DNA of 64,000 nucleotides from Steromphala cineraria (taxonomy: Eukaryota > Mollusca > Gastropoda > Trochida > Trochidae). The stretch lies in assembly GCA_916613615.1 (NCBI GenBank), contig OU744736.1, positions 1,222,330 to 1,286,329 of the forward strand, given 5' to 3'. Within the stretch, counting starts at the first letter, position 1, and the number at the start of each line of letters is the position of its first letter. Below are positions 1-13,765 of this stretch, piece after piece. The translations under genes were made by a program, and so were the position numbers. Below the pieces are notes generated by a model that made no database searches, had not been told where the DNA came from, and saw only the letters and a program-made list of their open reading frames with translations.

Positions 1-291
1 TTAGATTCATTTTAAAAAGCATTGTTAAATTGTCAGTCTTGATTAGATGAATCAATATTTATGATTAACTTTTCCTATAACCCGAACAAGCAACTTGAGT
101 ACAAAGTCAAGAAAGCTCATGATGTAGTAATATGCATGTAATCAGCAAACCTGCACCGTGACACGATCTTTGCAGGAAATACCATCAAACGTTCCTTTAA
201 ATTTCTTCCTTCCTGAATTTTGCTTGTTTAGATCAAGGCGACCAAAAGAGCAAATATTCTTTAAATGCATTCGTTTTGTTATATAATTAGG

Positions 292-450
292 GGATAAATC
301 CATTCTGTTTTTTATTTTGGGGTTGTATGTCGTGCATTCTTTACCCCTAAATATAATTTCAAACCGAGCTTGCGAGGTTTGAAATGTTTATTTAGGGGTA
401 AAGAATGCACGACATACAACCCCAAAATAAAAAACAGAATGGATTTATCA
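292..450. repeat. foldback hairpin element 1
   Basis: Arms of about 70 bp (293-363 and 376-449), nearly perfect, with apex CGAGCTTGCGAG. Lies in the extra segment of the left arm of the large inverted repeat. No ORF. Confidence 0.9.
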
Positions 451-3400
451 CCATTCTAACATGACTAATTAGTAAAAAAAGGTGGAACTAGTTTGACTTG
501 CGCAAAAGCAATGTGATTAGGTCAAACCGGTGCAGACCAGTTCCACTCACTTGCAAAACAACGGTACAGTCCACTTTCATAAAGAACACTTAACAATTAA
601 AATGTCATTACATACAGAAAACACGTTTTTAAATAGACTCATCTGTAATCTATTGAGCATATTATCAATAGAAAACAGTTTTCAAGGTCGGCAAAGTTAC
701 GAATTTTTACCTAAATCCATGGGTCGACCCATCACCCCTACAAGAGCGACAAGGACTGACCAAATCAAGGGACGTTACTCTGAAAATAGTTGTTCACTAC
801 GTGTCGGTGAACTGTTTCAAACTTAGTGGAATCTGTCAAGAAATTTGTATTTTGTGTCATGGTTGGGGAGACTGTGACAGGAAAAGTGGTCACTTGTACA
901 TAAGGGGGTAGGGGCAGTGACAGCATTCAGCGAAATTAAAGAATAAAGTCGCTTCCGTTCATTTGACGAAGCGCTGTATGAGAGGTGTTGCGATCGTTGA
1001 TTTTGTTTTTACATCTGTGGACTGTGATTAATTTACATCGCGAAGCAGTAAGAAACACTTCAACAAGAACAAAAAACCTGGTTATTCGATTAAAATGTGT
1101 AGGTGTTTCAAAATGTCGACAAGTTTCTGATATTGAAATTTAAAGTGTCGTCGCCAACATGTCTATTGTAAACAGAAAGTCGCTGAGTGCAGATTGTTTT
1201 CTCGTGTGCGGAGGAATGTGAAGCGGTCGTTAATATTTAGAGGTGATTATCGGCGAAATAATTCCTCCAAAATGTTTATGAGTAACCAATCAGAACGCAG
1301 TATTTTCAAACTAGTTTTCGTGTCATGTTAGAATGATTGCTTTTCCAATGTCTCTCCTGTTTCTTGAAATTCATGAACTTGTGTTCGCTATTTCTAGGGC
1401 AGAAAATATACCTAGAGAATGTTCTTTCCAGCAATAAAACCAATATAATTCACAAAGCAGATTATATTGACTTTCAGTTCTATTAGTAGCAATTCTAAAC
1501 TTTTGTTTCAGATAAATGTTTATGTTGTGTTGTCTATATTATTTTTCTGTGATTTTAACATCAATAAATGCAACAAACTCGTTTGAACAACTAATGATGT
1601 ATATGGCTATTCTTAGACATGGGCTAAGAAATAAATAAATAACATTGTTGCCGGTGTAAATGATTTTCTGCTTTTAAGAAGAAGAAGGTATAAGTAAAGA
1701 ATCAAACTATATATGCCTGTTATACAGGTTTATTTAGTGATATGGAAAAGAAGGTAATTGTTGGGTATTTATTTAGTTATATGGAAAAGAAGGCAATTGT
1801 TGGGGAAATAGAGTCTGGCTGTTTGCGACAGCTTAATGATCTGTTTCGGATCTTCTTTCTTCCAGACAAATATCTCTAGATCCGTCCAAGTCGAAATCAT
1901 TTCCCGATTTGCTTCCTTTCTTTTGTCACACTTTCAGAATACAGCGCCGGCTATTGCAGACATAGATTCATTTATACTTTTATCCCTTTCCATATAAGTG
2001 TCATAGTAGTCATAACTCATGAAAGCAGCTCTTTCGAGAAATGTATTGGTATGGTATATCGTATGGAACATTGAACATGAATTTAGTGACAAATTAATTA
2101 TCTCATCTACATGTACAAAACGTTTTTGAGTCATTGATTAAAAATAAAAACATGATTTTTTTATTTTAAAATAGCAAACAGCTGTTTTGTTCTATATCAC
2201 AAATTTTTACATAAAATTTAAACCGATGAATATTGAATCGCCATACAATTAACTAAATAGTCACACATGGTCAGCAATCCACAATAGAAAAGAAATAGTA
2301 GTTCTTGTTTGTTTGTAACTTTTGTGAGTGAAGACAGCAGCACTTCATGTGTATATTTTTATTTTAACTATTAATATGTCCCACATTCAAAAATATGAAA
2401 TTTAAAACTTGAAAAACAATTATGTGAATCCGGTTTATCCCGAAAGTTACTACCCGTGAAAGCAAAAAAAAACACTACAATGGTAACATATTAAATTTTT
2501 ACTTTTCAAGTAAAACAATGTTCACATTGTGCTCCAAACATCGAAACAAATGTGTAAATATATTTTTTTGTTACTTTTAACGTCATAGCTGGGATAAAGT
2601 TAATCTTTACATACAACTTGATCACCTCACTCGACAATAATATCCTCACAGGTGTTTAATGAAATACATCGGGGTTCTCCTGGGCATGGCCTAGCCTCAA
2701 GTATATTATTCCCATTATGAATAACTCCATAGGGATGGTCTTCGAGACACATTTATTTACCGAAACTAATTTGTATACCTATGATTTTTCGAATGCTATT
2801 TGCGACATACCGTAAGTCTTGAATTTTATGACCTGTAACATTACGATTACGTGAAACAAAAGCAATGATGTCGCTGCACTTAGCCATTTCCATTCTAAAA
2901 CATTTGTTTAGTCAGAAATAGCCCAGCTTGAAAAACTTACAGTATATGTTTAATGCAAAGATAAAAGTGATTGCAACCTGATAAAATTGTTTTCTTTCAA
3001 AAATAAATCTGATTTGTCTGACTTTCAGAGGAAAAAATTCTGATGAAGCTTGTCATAAGAAATATTGTGTTATTTGGTAAAGCTTCAAAGTTGTAGGAGA
3101 GCATTTTTCCTTTCCTTGAGCCTAATGTCGATCTTTATTTTGACTTCGATCTATTGTAAATACCTCTTTGAAGATTGTATTGAAACTTCATCTTGATGTG
3201 AAGGAAGAAACCATCCAAGAAGGATAAGATACAAATGCTATAGCATTTTTACTACTACGAATTTTCTAAAATTTACTTTAAACTATTTCGTTATAGAGAG
3301 TTGAAAATCCTTAAATCACCAATTGTCATGATGATTGTTCCATTGTCATGAATTAATAAGCTAGACATTGTGGTTTTAGAGTAATAACAGCACTCACGTA

Positions 3401-3559
3401 CGGATCAAAGGGGCAGAAATAAGTTCAACATTACATTGCGTGAAATGCATTTTAAGTAAAACATTAACCAAAAATAGTTTGTTGCAAAACAGGTCAATTT
3501 GAAATCATTGTTATCACAACTGTACAATATAGTACAAGTACAATATAGCGCAATATATA

Positions 3560-3686
3560 GAGATTATTAACCCAGTGTGTTTTCGTATCATTAATATCAT
3601 ATAATAGGAATACAATTTGTTTTATGCAAGCCTTTTTACTCCTATTACATTTTAATGATACGGAAACACACAAGGTTTATAATGTC
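3560..3686. repeat. foldback hairpin element 2
   Basis: Imperfect arms: ACCCAGTGTGTTTTCGTATC near 3569 against GATACGGAAACACACAAGG near 3656, continuing inward through CCTATT/AATAGG. No ORF. Confidence 0.7.
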
Positions 3687-3707
3687 TTTATTAAATTATT
3701 TATTTAT

Positions 3708-3842
3708 TTAAGAAATAGAAAACGAGTTGGTGTGCATCTATCGTTCAATAAAACATAGCAGGGAGCAGCCCTGAGTGTTTTGTGCTCTCTGCTTTTGTTT
3801 AGTAAACGATAGATGCACAACAACGAGTTTTCTATTTCTTAT
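3708..3842. repeat. foldback hairpin element 3
   Basis: Outer arms 3708-3745 and 3804-3842 (AGAAATAGAAAACGAG with mirror) and a nested inner stem AGCAGGGAGCA/TGCTCTCTGCT. Lies 20 bp from element 2. Confidence 0.85.
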
Positions 3843-4378
3843 ATGAGATATCCTTAACCATCACTCTCTTTTTATATAAAATCATAGTAATTTCAAAAAA
3901 TTCATTTTTAAAATAATGATTCCTCACTTTGAAGCACATATTCAGTAGCATTGGACGAGTCCATCTTAGTGTATAGGGGTAGGCGCTCGGATAATAACAA
4001 AATCAAATGAATTGAACAATCAATGTGAATTTTATTTATTGAACATATTTGCACAAAATACCTATTCTTATGACATGTGATTTAGTTTCGAATCGACAGA
4101 CGCCAAGTCAGCCATGATAGACAATAGATACCCCCTCAAGTTTGATCAATGGACTTGACCAATATGACGTCAGTTGATAAGTAACGTTCTAATAACTGAA
4201 ATGATGTCATTTATCTCGCGCATGGTTTATCATAAATAAGGCACATCGTCGGTCCCATTGTCCACCATTGTTTTAATGCTATGGGTATCTTATATTATTA
4301 TATAATGTCAGTTTGAAATAAAAGGGTTGAACAATAAGGACAATTCTTATGGATGAAAAACTTCTTTATTCTGTGTAA

Positions 4379-4414
4379 GCGACGTTTCGACATAGATTCT
4401 AATGTCGTTGTCAA
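4379..4414 (-). other. decayed hammerhead-like motif
   Basis: Minus strand: TTGACAA, then the hairpin CGACAT...ATGTCG, then AAACGTC, followed about 10 bases later by AATAAAGAAG. Same architecture as the palindrome-arm motifs. Probably a Penelope-like terminal repeat relic. Confidence 0.4.
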
Positions 4415-6810
4415 GCAAGTGATACATGTTGAAAGGATGGAAGAAATATATACATGGTTAGCGAAGGATTGTTTATACAATAAATAAGCTTGATGTACAG
4501 TGTTGTGATAAGAAAATGATTAAGTTGATTGTAAGCCAAATATCTGAATGTGGGACATATTAATAGTTAAAATAAAAACATACACATGAAGTGCTGCTAT
4601 CTTCACTCACAAAAGTTATAAACAAACAAGAACTACTATTTCTTTTCTATCGTGGATTGCTGACCATGTGTGATTATTTAGTTAATTGTATGGGGATTCA
4701 ATATTCATCGGGTTAAATTTTATGTAACATTTTGTGATATTGAACAAAACGGTTGTTTGTAATTATGAAATGTTTGTTATTATTTTAATCAATGACTCAA
4801 AAACGGTTTGGACATGTAGATGAAATCATTAATTTGTCACTCAATTCATGTTCAATGTTCAATACGATATACCATATCAATCCATTTCTCGAAAGAGCTG
4901 CTTCTATGAGTTATGACTACTATGACACTTATATTGAAAGGGATAAAAGTATAAATAAATCTATGTCTGCAATAGCCGGCGCTGTATTCTGAAAGTGTGA
5001 CAAAAGAAAGGAAGCAAATCGGGAAATGATTTCGACTTGGACGGGTCTAGAGATATTTGTCTGGAAGAAAGAAGATCCGAAACAGATCATTAAGCTGTCA
5101 CAAACAGCCAGACTCCATTTCCCCACATTAAACAATTGAACAATTGCCTTAGCATAGCATAGTTTGATGTTTTAGTTATACCTTCTTCTTCTTATAAGCA
5201 GACAATCCTGTTTATCTGCAACATTGTTAGTTATTTGTTCTTAACCCATGTATAAGAATAGCCATATATATCATGAGTTGTTGAAATGAGTTTGTTGCAT
5301 ATGTTGATGTTAAAATCACAGAAAAATCACAAGATTTTCGTAAAACAAACAGACAATACAAAATAAATATCTATCAGACACAAGTTTAGAATTGCTACTA
5401 ATGGAACTGAAAGGAAAGAAAATTTGCTTTGTTAATTATATTGGTTTCATTGCTGGAAAGAACATTCTCTTGGTACATTTTCGGCAATAGAAATAGCGAA
5501 CACAAGTTCATGATTTCAAGAAACAAAAGAGACATTTGAAAAGCAATCAGTTTATTAAAACACAAAAGCATTCAATCATGTGTGTTCTTCTGTTGCCTTA
5601 TTCTAATCAGGCAAAATTCAGGAAGGAAGAAATTTAAAGGAACTTTTGGTTTTGCCTTCAAAGGTCGTGTCATGACGAAGGTTTACGTGCATATTACTAC
5701 ATCATGGGCTTTCTTGACTTCGTACTCAAGTTGCTTGTTTCGGTAATAGACTTGAAAAAAATAAAACAATCATAGATGTTAATTTCATCAAATCAATACT
5801 GATATTAAACTGTGCATTTGTTAAATGCATTTAAAACATTGTCTCTACCACAAATGGTGATTTTGAAGAAGATGAATCAAGATAGCTGATTTTATGCGTT
5901 CATTCAATCAAGAAACTTGAGAAAGTGTTGTGAAATATATATGCTCGAAACTCAATTCATCAACTTGTATCCCTGTTTTTTATTCCTCGAAACAGTATGT
6001 TATTTGCAGTTCTCATGACCTTAAACATTGCTTTCCTTCAATAAATACATTCTGATGTAAGACTTCCTTTCACAGTGCATGAAAACTGGGTAAAGTAACA
6101 ATCGACTGTTAACAGCCAGTTTCCATGACAATCCAGATGATTGATTTCATTTGTACAAAAGAATGTCAAATTATTATTTTTCTCAGTGATTATTAATCCA
6201 AAAAGAAATACAAGCATCTTTCCTAGTATAAATTCAATTTTGTGTTATCGATACTTATGACAAGAGGTAGCCTTATACAGATTCCTTAGGTGTATTTTCT
6301 TATTTCAGAAAGTATTCATACAGTAAGTTGTTGTCAGAACGATGTCTGTTTACAGACTATTTTGGTTTGAAAAGTCAAAAGGAAAATTGTTACGCTTTTT
6401 GTCAATTGCTATCTAATACTTTTACTTGTTTTTAACACTTAGTCTAATGTAGAACGGGATGTAGATTTTGTATTTGTAGGTAATGTTTGTTCGGTTAGTT
6501 TTGTAGTCAGCTGCTCCTTTCTTTTTGATGATGTTCTAAAAATTCCTCCAAACGTTTTTATGTATCATTTTCAGATCACCAGATCGATATCCGTAGTATG
6601 TTAGAATAAGAATTTATATTTATAAGCTTGAAAATGATTAGAATAGTGAAATATCAACATCATTATACATGTAGAATGAGAAGAACAATATAATTATATA
6701 AGAATCAAATCAATTCTCTCATTTGTTGAATGACACAGAGGATATTTATGTTGTAACTTCTTTATCATATTAAATGTGAAATGTGTAAGTGAAATTGACA
6801 AATTTTATAA

Positions 6811-7056
6811 GTTACATTGATGTTTATCTGCCACTTACGATATGCATATAATTCTTGATTTATGAACTATCAATGTTCATAGTGTCAAACGAGTTACATT
6901 GATGTTTATCTGCCACTTACGATATGCATATAATTCTTGATTTATGAACTATCAATGTTCATAGTGTCAAACGAGTTACATTGATGTTTATCTGCCACTT
7001 ACGATATGCATATAATTCTTGATTTATGAACTATCAATGTTCATAGTGTCAAACGA
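6811..7056. repeat. 82-bp tandem repeat, three identical copies
   Basis: Unit starts at 6811, 6893 and 6975, beginning GTTACATTGATGTTTATCTG and ending GTGTCAAACGA (AATTTTATAA precedes the first). Copies are identical as far as read, apart from the junction. No ORF. Confidence 0.95.
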
Positions 7057-7139
7057 TCGTTGAAATTTCAAGCACACATGAGCTCAGAAATATCAAATCA
7101 AACTATCGTGTATTCTAATGTCTCGTTAACTTATTAAAT

Positions 7140-7255
7140 TTAAAAATTGCGATTGACTTGATTGCGCTCTCATGACAGTGCAACTAGATTGCATTTTGGT
7201 ATATTTGCTTTTCTGGTAACCTCAGGCTAAACATGCCAAATTGAGCAAAGAAGAA
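7140..7255 (+). repeat. divergent copy of the 12517/12897 repeat
   Basis: Shares a TGACAGTGCAAC-AGATTGCATT stretch, then TATATTTGCTTTTC and CCTCAGGCTAAACATGC, with the two blocks at 12517-12757 and 12897-13142. Confidence 0.6.
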
Positions 7256-7259
7256 ATGA

Positions 7260-10200
7260 AAAGAAACTTCTTATATTCTTCCAATCAAAAATCATGTCAC
7301 TTACACTGCTGTTGCATAACTTTAGTTAATCAATATCAAATATGCATTTAATGATGTTCTATCTATGCCAGTGAGTTTGTGCTATTCATTTAAGTCGTTG
7401 TTTGTTGGTTAACTGATTGAAACATGGGAGTCTCCACCTCACATATAATTATCATGAAGAAGATTGATTAAGATAACTGTTTTAGGACCAGTGGGTAAAC
7501 AAATATTCAAGCACACGACCTTGGAAAATGTTGAGATGGAAACATGCCTAAGACCTTTTCCAGGGGAAACTTAAAAATTTTCTAGTATGTACTAGTATGT
7601 ATTATTTCTTTACCAGTCAAACAATCCTAAATGCTTCGTTTATTATCTACCAAAGAATGTCAAGTTATTTATCATCTACTATATTTGCATCTGCGTATGA
7701 AGTAAAGGAGAAGCCTAATAAAAGTCATCACGTGTAGTTGCGGAAAATGGTAAGACACGATGTGTTGAAAAGTGACCTTTCCACAGCAGAGTGATAGTGA
7801 TATTTAATGTAAGAGTGTTTGAAACATTTTGTCAAATTGTGTTAAATCCTGTTTTTAAAAACTGTAAATGTAATCCGCCTTGTCTGTGAAACATGTCTTT
7901 GTTTTATATGATAAAACCTAGTTACAGAGTGAATGTTTTGCCATGGCATTTTATTTAGGTCAAGTCTTGTAAGCGTTAAGAAATCCAGCAAAAAGGTTGC
8001 TTGTTCAATATATTGACTCATTTAAAAACGAAAACGACCTTGTAAGTACGACACAAGCATTTATCATTCTTTTGAGAATAACTTGATATAAAAATTATGT
8101 ATTATTTGCTTTATAGCTAGCATTACATTTGGGAAAAGAGCACCACTCTGCACAGCTCATTCGCCGAGTGCTCTGACTTCACAGTCAGTGAAGAAATCAA
8201 TAATTATGGAGGTTCATTATCTTGATTAAATAACTTCTGGATATTTCCATGCGATTTGAAGGTGTATTTACAAAATGTAATAGGTACATATTTCAAATCA
8301 GTGACAAGTATTTGAGAGAGATAGCTGAACTCTATGATAACAAAGTGGGCAGTTGGTTGACTCAGATAATTTGGGCGATACCCGCTGCAACAAATACCTA
8401 TCACTTCCTTGATTGTCCAGACGATTTACTATTTCGAATGCAGACAATCAATAATTGCGAAAGCGTGTTCAGAATTGTTCAAGGTTTTAAAATTGAACTG
8501 GTGCCATTTAGTCATTGTCAAGCAAATGGATTGTGGCCCTTAGCCTTTAGAGAGGGAACACATTTAAGTATTTATATTCCTTTTAAAGTATTTGAAATTC
8601 TTTTAAACTGTTATCAACTTCAATTCCTTCATTGAAAATGGTTTTGAACGAAAGGAAGAAGCAAATCTTCATAAACAGAATTGGTTACAGTAATTTGATA
8701 CACACAAAAACATAATATGATATTTAGGTTTTGAATTGTAATTTTTCTAAAAAAGGCTTTTAAGAATAACGCAGATTTTGTTTGAGGTTTTCTGATTAAA
8801 GCTTCCTCTTCATTTCAGTGAAATTATTAGAGGAATTTACAAAAAAATACTATTCATTGATATCTGTACTCTTTGGGATATCTTGATAAAAACAAGATAG
8901 AAAATACAAATTTCCGAATTTATCCTTGCTTTATTGACCGTATGAACATATCGTCCTTCTCTAAGTGAGATTATATGGGATATCAATATATATTGATCAA
9001 ATCTTAAACTTTGCCATCGACATAAAAGTATGAATTCGGAAATTCATAGAACAAAACGTTTTGTTTGATAACTTATGGCCTTTTGATAACAGGTTTCTCA
9101 CACGCTTTTTGATTAAAATGTAATTATTAGTAACCTTTTCGTGTTTGATTTACCATCGATTAGTAGATGGTATTGTTTAAGTTAGCATAAAGGCTTCTAT
9201 AAACAGTATTATCAAGTTAGGTATATGCACGATATGAATTACCATTGATATATTGCATATGACATTGTCAGTATAACATATATGCTTTGCCAATGTCAAA
9301 TGTTAATAGCTTTAAAAAGACTTAATTGCATCATACGTATTGTTTTTAGACACTTTCAGTCATTAAACATTAAATTCTTATCAAATAAATACACACGATA
9401 GGATCAAGTAACATGTGTTACAAATATCAAGTGTATATATCAATTGCATTTATGCAAAAACTTTAAACGCCACTATGAGACCAGTTTAAACTACGCAACT
9501 GTCTTTACTTCTTTCAAATAATTTTGTATAATGTGTTTTATCATGTTATTTGGGAAAGGTTAAACTGATACTGATAGCTAATGTTCTATTACATGTAGTT
9601 GAAACCAGCATGTCTGTGGCTACCCACTAGGTTATCCAGGGATACTATTTCCTTATGTTTTCACATGTACAATGGACATCCTTAATGATAGTTTGCAAAA
9701 AGTTTCCTTCAAGATACTGGTTGGTATTGATAAAGAACTAGTATCTTCATCGGCAACAATTCTAAATAGTATTCGTTAACTTTTCTCATTTACAATATTT
9801 CGATTTTTTTTCTGTATTTCCTTTTTCCGACATAAACAAACATTAGATTATCAACCAATTACATAAACAGGGTATTAAAATGTTCAAATCTGGTTGAAAT
9901 GTTCAATTTCTCTGTTGATGATAAAATGGGTTTGAATGAATGTTGATAATCATTATGTTGTTATTTATCTGCAAATAGTGTTCACTCATAGCTATTGAAA
10001 TATGTTTAAACGTTCAATTGGGTTTTACAGTTCAAACGATTTAACATTCCCGCTGAGGAACAATGATTTTATCAGTGAATTTACATGAAGAAACTGCATT
10101 AAATTTCATACTAATTACGAAATTGAAGCAAAACAGGTGACTTAAAATGGTTTGTTTAATATTTGTACAACTAATCGAACAAATTTAAGTTACAGGTTGC

Positions 10201-12500
10201 TATTCTAGAAAAGGTTTAGAAATAATGATATTTTGTCAAATACTTCAACTGCCATTCACATATTGATATCGAGGAACTAGTTACAAAGCTAAACGAAATA
10301 TGACAGATTGACTAGCGAGGATATTCTTTGGCCTCGAAGTTTTGTTGTCTTGAGGCAATAAACAAAAGGGAAAGAAGTTTATTTCAAGGTTCATTCTAAT
10401 GAAAGTTATAGATATGTTGAATAAGGTACGGCAACATCAACATTTTAGATATTAGTTTTAAAAGTTATACATTTATTTAATTTGTGGATTTTTCAATTAC
10501 CTCAAAATCTGTGATGTGTCATTGATTCATTAAATTTGTTTGACCAAATAGTTGTTATAGTCATACATTCTTTAGAATCTATGAAATTTGAAGTTGGTAT
10601 ATATTAGTATTGGAAGTGCAACTGTAAAAAAATCTTTAAAATAGTGCAAACAAGATTACCGCAAGAGGTGCAACTTTAACGTTCTTTATTATTATTGACA
10701 AAACGGCTAACTTGTTTGTCTTTTTATGTTTAAATGAAGTTTCTTTGAACTCCTCTGTAAAGCAATATTCTTTGTTCCCTGAAATTCAAAATAAAAGCAC
10801 TCAATTAAACTTAGGCTCTACCACCAGCCTGTTTTCAAACATCCATAAAGGACAATTTTAGCTGGAATGGAACCAACTTTTAATAACACGGAAATACTAA
10901 TGCACATATGTGTTGTCTAGAGACAATGAATAGAAAGATTCACAGTTGCTAAACAGACTTCAAACACTTGAAAGAAAGTTCTCATTGATCGCTTGTACAG
11001 ATGTTTGCTTTGTAATGATAGCATTAGAACATTTTCATTATTTATTCGACGATTTTTAAAACAATCATTTGTTAGAGGGTAAATAAGATGTTCTAGATCA
11101 TGTTTCTTACAGAAACAGGAAACTTTATCAACGATTCGTTTCAGTCGAAATCACTAGTTGATTTATTTCCTTTATTTCGTCACTTTTAGAGAATACACTG
11201 TTTGTCATTGCATTCAAGTGTCTGTTTAGCTACACCAATAAGACTTCACCTCTAAATTACTTTGTATGTGCGTTTCCCCTTATTTGATGATCATGAAAAT
11301 ATTCCAGTTGAATGACTTTGAGAGTTTAGATTTTTTATATGTATATACTTATCACGAGCGATATAAGAATTTTTCATATATACATGTGTATATAAATGAA
11401 CTTGGTGAATTAGGGAACTGCTCAAAAATTTTGAATTACCACATTAATGTTCCACTTCATACCCCATCTCCCCCTACGACCTATGCGTTGGTATGAAATT
11501 TGATATAAATAATGATATGTTTTGTTACGTCCGAATGGAAACGGATCTACACTTTGTTCTTTAGATAATTGAATAAATTCTTCTATCAATGCTCAGCACT
11601 CGTCATTTTGAACAGATATATATTAAACAGTGCTAATACATTTCTTATAAGCATATCTTATTTTCTTTGTTCATTTTCCAAAACAGATACATATAATGTC
11701 TTTCTATATGCATTTTAAATTTAAATGACCTCTTGTTTTGAATCTTGTGCAGATCATTTCTCATTGCGTTTCTTTAAAGATAAACCAGTTCTTTTTGTTC
11801 AATGACAGTGAGTGTTCACAAACGAAGCTTTGAAAGAACTTATGAGTGAGTATCTTATACTGGTTATGTTCTGTCATTATCAGGAAATAGCTTAGAAGTT
11901 TCAAACGGTTCTTAAAAACTTTCAGCATAACCTTTTGAAAATTTTGCATTGTCAAGTGATGATATATGGCGAGGTCTTTTCAAAAGATTGAAATTTCCCT
12001 TTTTTTAAACGATAACTGATTGAGGGGGAAACAAAAAATTAGATGAATCTCAGATAAAGACATTTCATCTGCAATGTAAGATATCTTTAAAACAAGCTCT
12101 CTTGTTTCTGAACAAATAAACATGTTTAATTTGCTTTGGTCTATTTCAAATTGTGCATAGTGTCTATAAAATGCACTATGAAAGCTTCCAATTACGACGA
12201 AGCAGTAGAAAGACTGCTCGTTATCAGCATCCATTGACTTAATTTGTTGGATGGAAAAAGCACTCCCATAACAATATGTTTGGTTAATTATGCTTTCCTC
12301 TGACGTAAATGTTTCTCTAACAAACTCAAACTAATAATTGTTTAAGTGCACATCGGTCGAAAGTTTGAAATGAAACTTGTAATCCCAAAAGTTATGTCAT
12401 CTGCTACAGTATTCCTTATCGGTTTCATTGGTGATCTCAAAATGCATTCGAAGCAACAGAAATACATGTTGTTAAAATGAAGTAAAGAATTTGTGATTGA
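7260..12500. other. non-coding stretch
   Basis: AT-rich DNA with no recognisable gene. It contains the unassigned frame at 8249-8635 and a diverged copy of a dispersed repeat at about 11100-11250. Confidence 0.6.
8249..8635 (+). other. 128-codon open frame, not recognised
   Basis: Longest uninterrupted frame in the 5-13 kb stretch. I recognise no domain, signal peptide, splice context or repeat. A chance frame in AT-rich DNA is the simplest reading; a single-exon lineage-specific gene is not excluded. Confidence 0.12.
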
Positions 12501-12516
12501 TAGTTTGAACTTTGAT

Positions 12517-12757
12517 CAGATGATGTTAGGGAATTCAAAGATTTATCATAGTGTTAAAAGATCTTTCAAAGAATTCAAGAGTTGAAATATCAAAATCAAA
12601 GTTTCTTCTTTCAAATCTTTTTTTAAAAACATTTTCAATATTTAAAAGTGAGATTGACGATTTGGCTATTGTGACAGTGCAACGAGATTGCATTAAAGCA
12701 TATTTGCTCTTCGTGTAGCCTCAAGCTAAACATGCTTAATTCAAGACAGAAGAAAGT
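12517..12757 (+). repeat. 230-bp direct duplication, copy A
   Basis: Shares with copy B (12897-13142) GAATTCAAGAGTT, TTCTTCTTTCAAAT, AAAAACATTTTCAAT and TTTGCTCTTCGTGTAGCCTC. About 380 bp apart, same direction. Confidence 0.85.
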
Positions 12758-12896
12758 GAATGGTGAGCTTTTGCTGATAACATGTGTATGACTGTGTGTC
12801 TTTTCATATCAATATAACTTACATTGCTTGTTTTTGTAATAGACGTCAAGAAAAAATATCGTATTGTAAATGTCATTGATTTAATGCTTCATTATT

Positions 12897-13142
12897 CAGA
12901 TATGATGTTGGTGAATTCAAACATATATCATCGTATTACAAGATCCTTCAAGGCACAGGAATTCAAGAGTTAAGAAGGATCAAAATCAAAGATTCTTCTT
13001 TCAAATGTATTTTTAAAAACATTTTCAATTTTCAAAAGTGAGATTTGGTTATCCTGACCGTGCAACGACATTGCATTAAAGTATATTTGCTCTTCGTGTA
13101 GCCTCAAGCTGAACATGCTTAATTCAAGACAGAAGAAAGAAG
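12897..13142 (+). repeat. 230-bp direct duplication, copy B
   Basis: See copy A. Copies differ by point changes and a short indel around the GTGAGATT segment. No ORF. Confidence 0.85.
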
Positions 13143-13543
13143 AGAATCTTTTTGATACTCTTGCTATCAAATGTTATGGCATGATGAGCTTTTACTGATA
13201 ACAATTTTTGGTTTTTGTAACAAACTTCTAGAAAAAAATGTTGTACTGTTTATTCAGATGATGTTTAAATGCTTAATTATGAACAGATTTCTGGTGCATT
13301 CTTTTGAACAGGATTTGACACAGATGGTGGAATTTCCAAATTATATCGCTAGGACGCATGTTGCCTGATCTTAAAGAACTAGTTCATTTTTCGTACTTTC
13401 AATTCAAATGCATTGCTAATTGTTGATTGATCATCGTCATTGAATTATGGATTTATTTTTCACAGGTTACTGACCCATATGTATTCTAGAACTCATGGTC
13501 CTCAAAAGCATCTTTCATAGAATCAATATGTTACATACATGCA

Positions 13544-13765
13544 TTGTACATTGTACTGCGCTCTTGTAGTGTTGACCAAGTCATGTTAAACCTTTTTTAT
13601 CAGACTTTTATTCAAAGTGTTATCACCTTTTGTTTACATGCATGGTACGGTAGTCTACCCCTGTCCCTTAAAAACAAAATTAACTCCATTGTCAAACCCT
13701 TCAGCAAAATTTGCGGAATACCCCTCATGTATATATATAGATTAAATAGAACATACTTCACATAG
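13544..13765 (+). mobile_element. non-LTR retrotransposon C-terminal fragment
   Basis: The translation contains LNLFYQTFIQSVITFC, WYGSLPLSLKNKINSIVKPF and SKICGIP, a pattern I recognise from the region after the RT domain of animal non-LTR elements. Only this piece is present. It ends right where the opposite-strand hammerhead begins. Confidence 0.55.

Larger units (their letters stand above)
60..5760. repeat. large imperfect inverted repeat
   Basis: 60-230 is the reverse complement of about 5590-5760, and 1330-2400 of about 4540-5575, with scattered substitutions and small indels. The spacer is about 2.1 kb. The left arm holds about 1.06 kb of extra sequence (230-1330) that includes the foldback at 292-450. 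An open frame of 66 codons (1934-2134 minus, 4792-4992 plus) is kept in both arms with about eight changes; I do not recognise its product. Confidence 0.85.

Noticed and set aside
3029..3055. CTGATGAAGC...AAGAAA as a hammerhead core
   Set aside because: Helix II would have only a weak CUU/AAG stem and there is no helix III or helix I partner.
6811..7056. CRISPR-like array
   Set aside because: The 82-bp units are contiguous with no variable spacers, and the DNA is eukaryotic.
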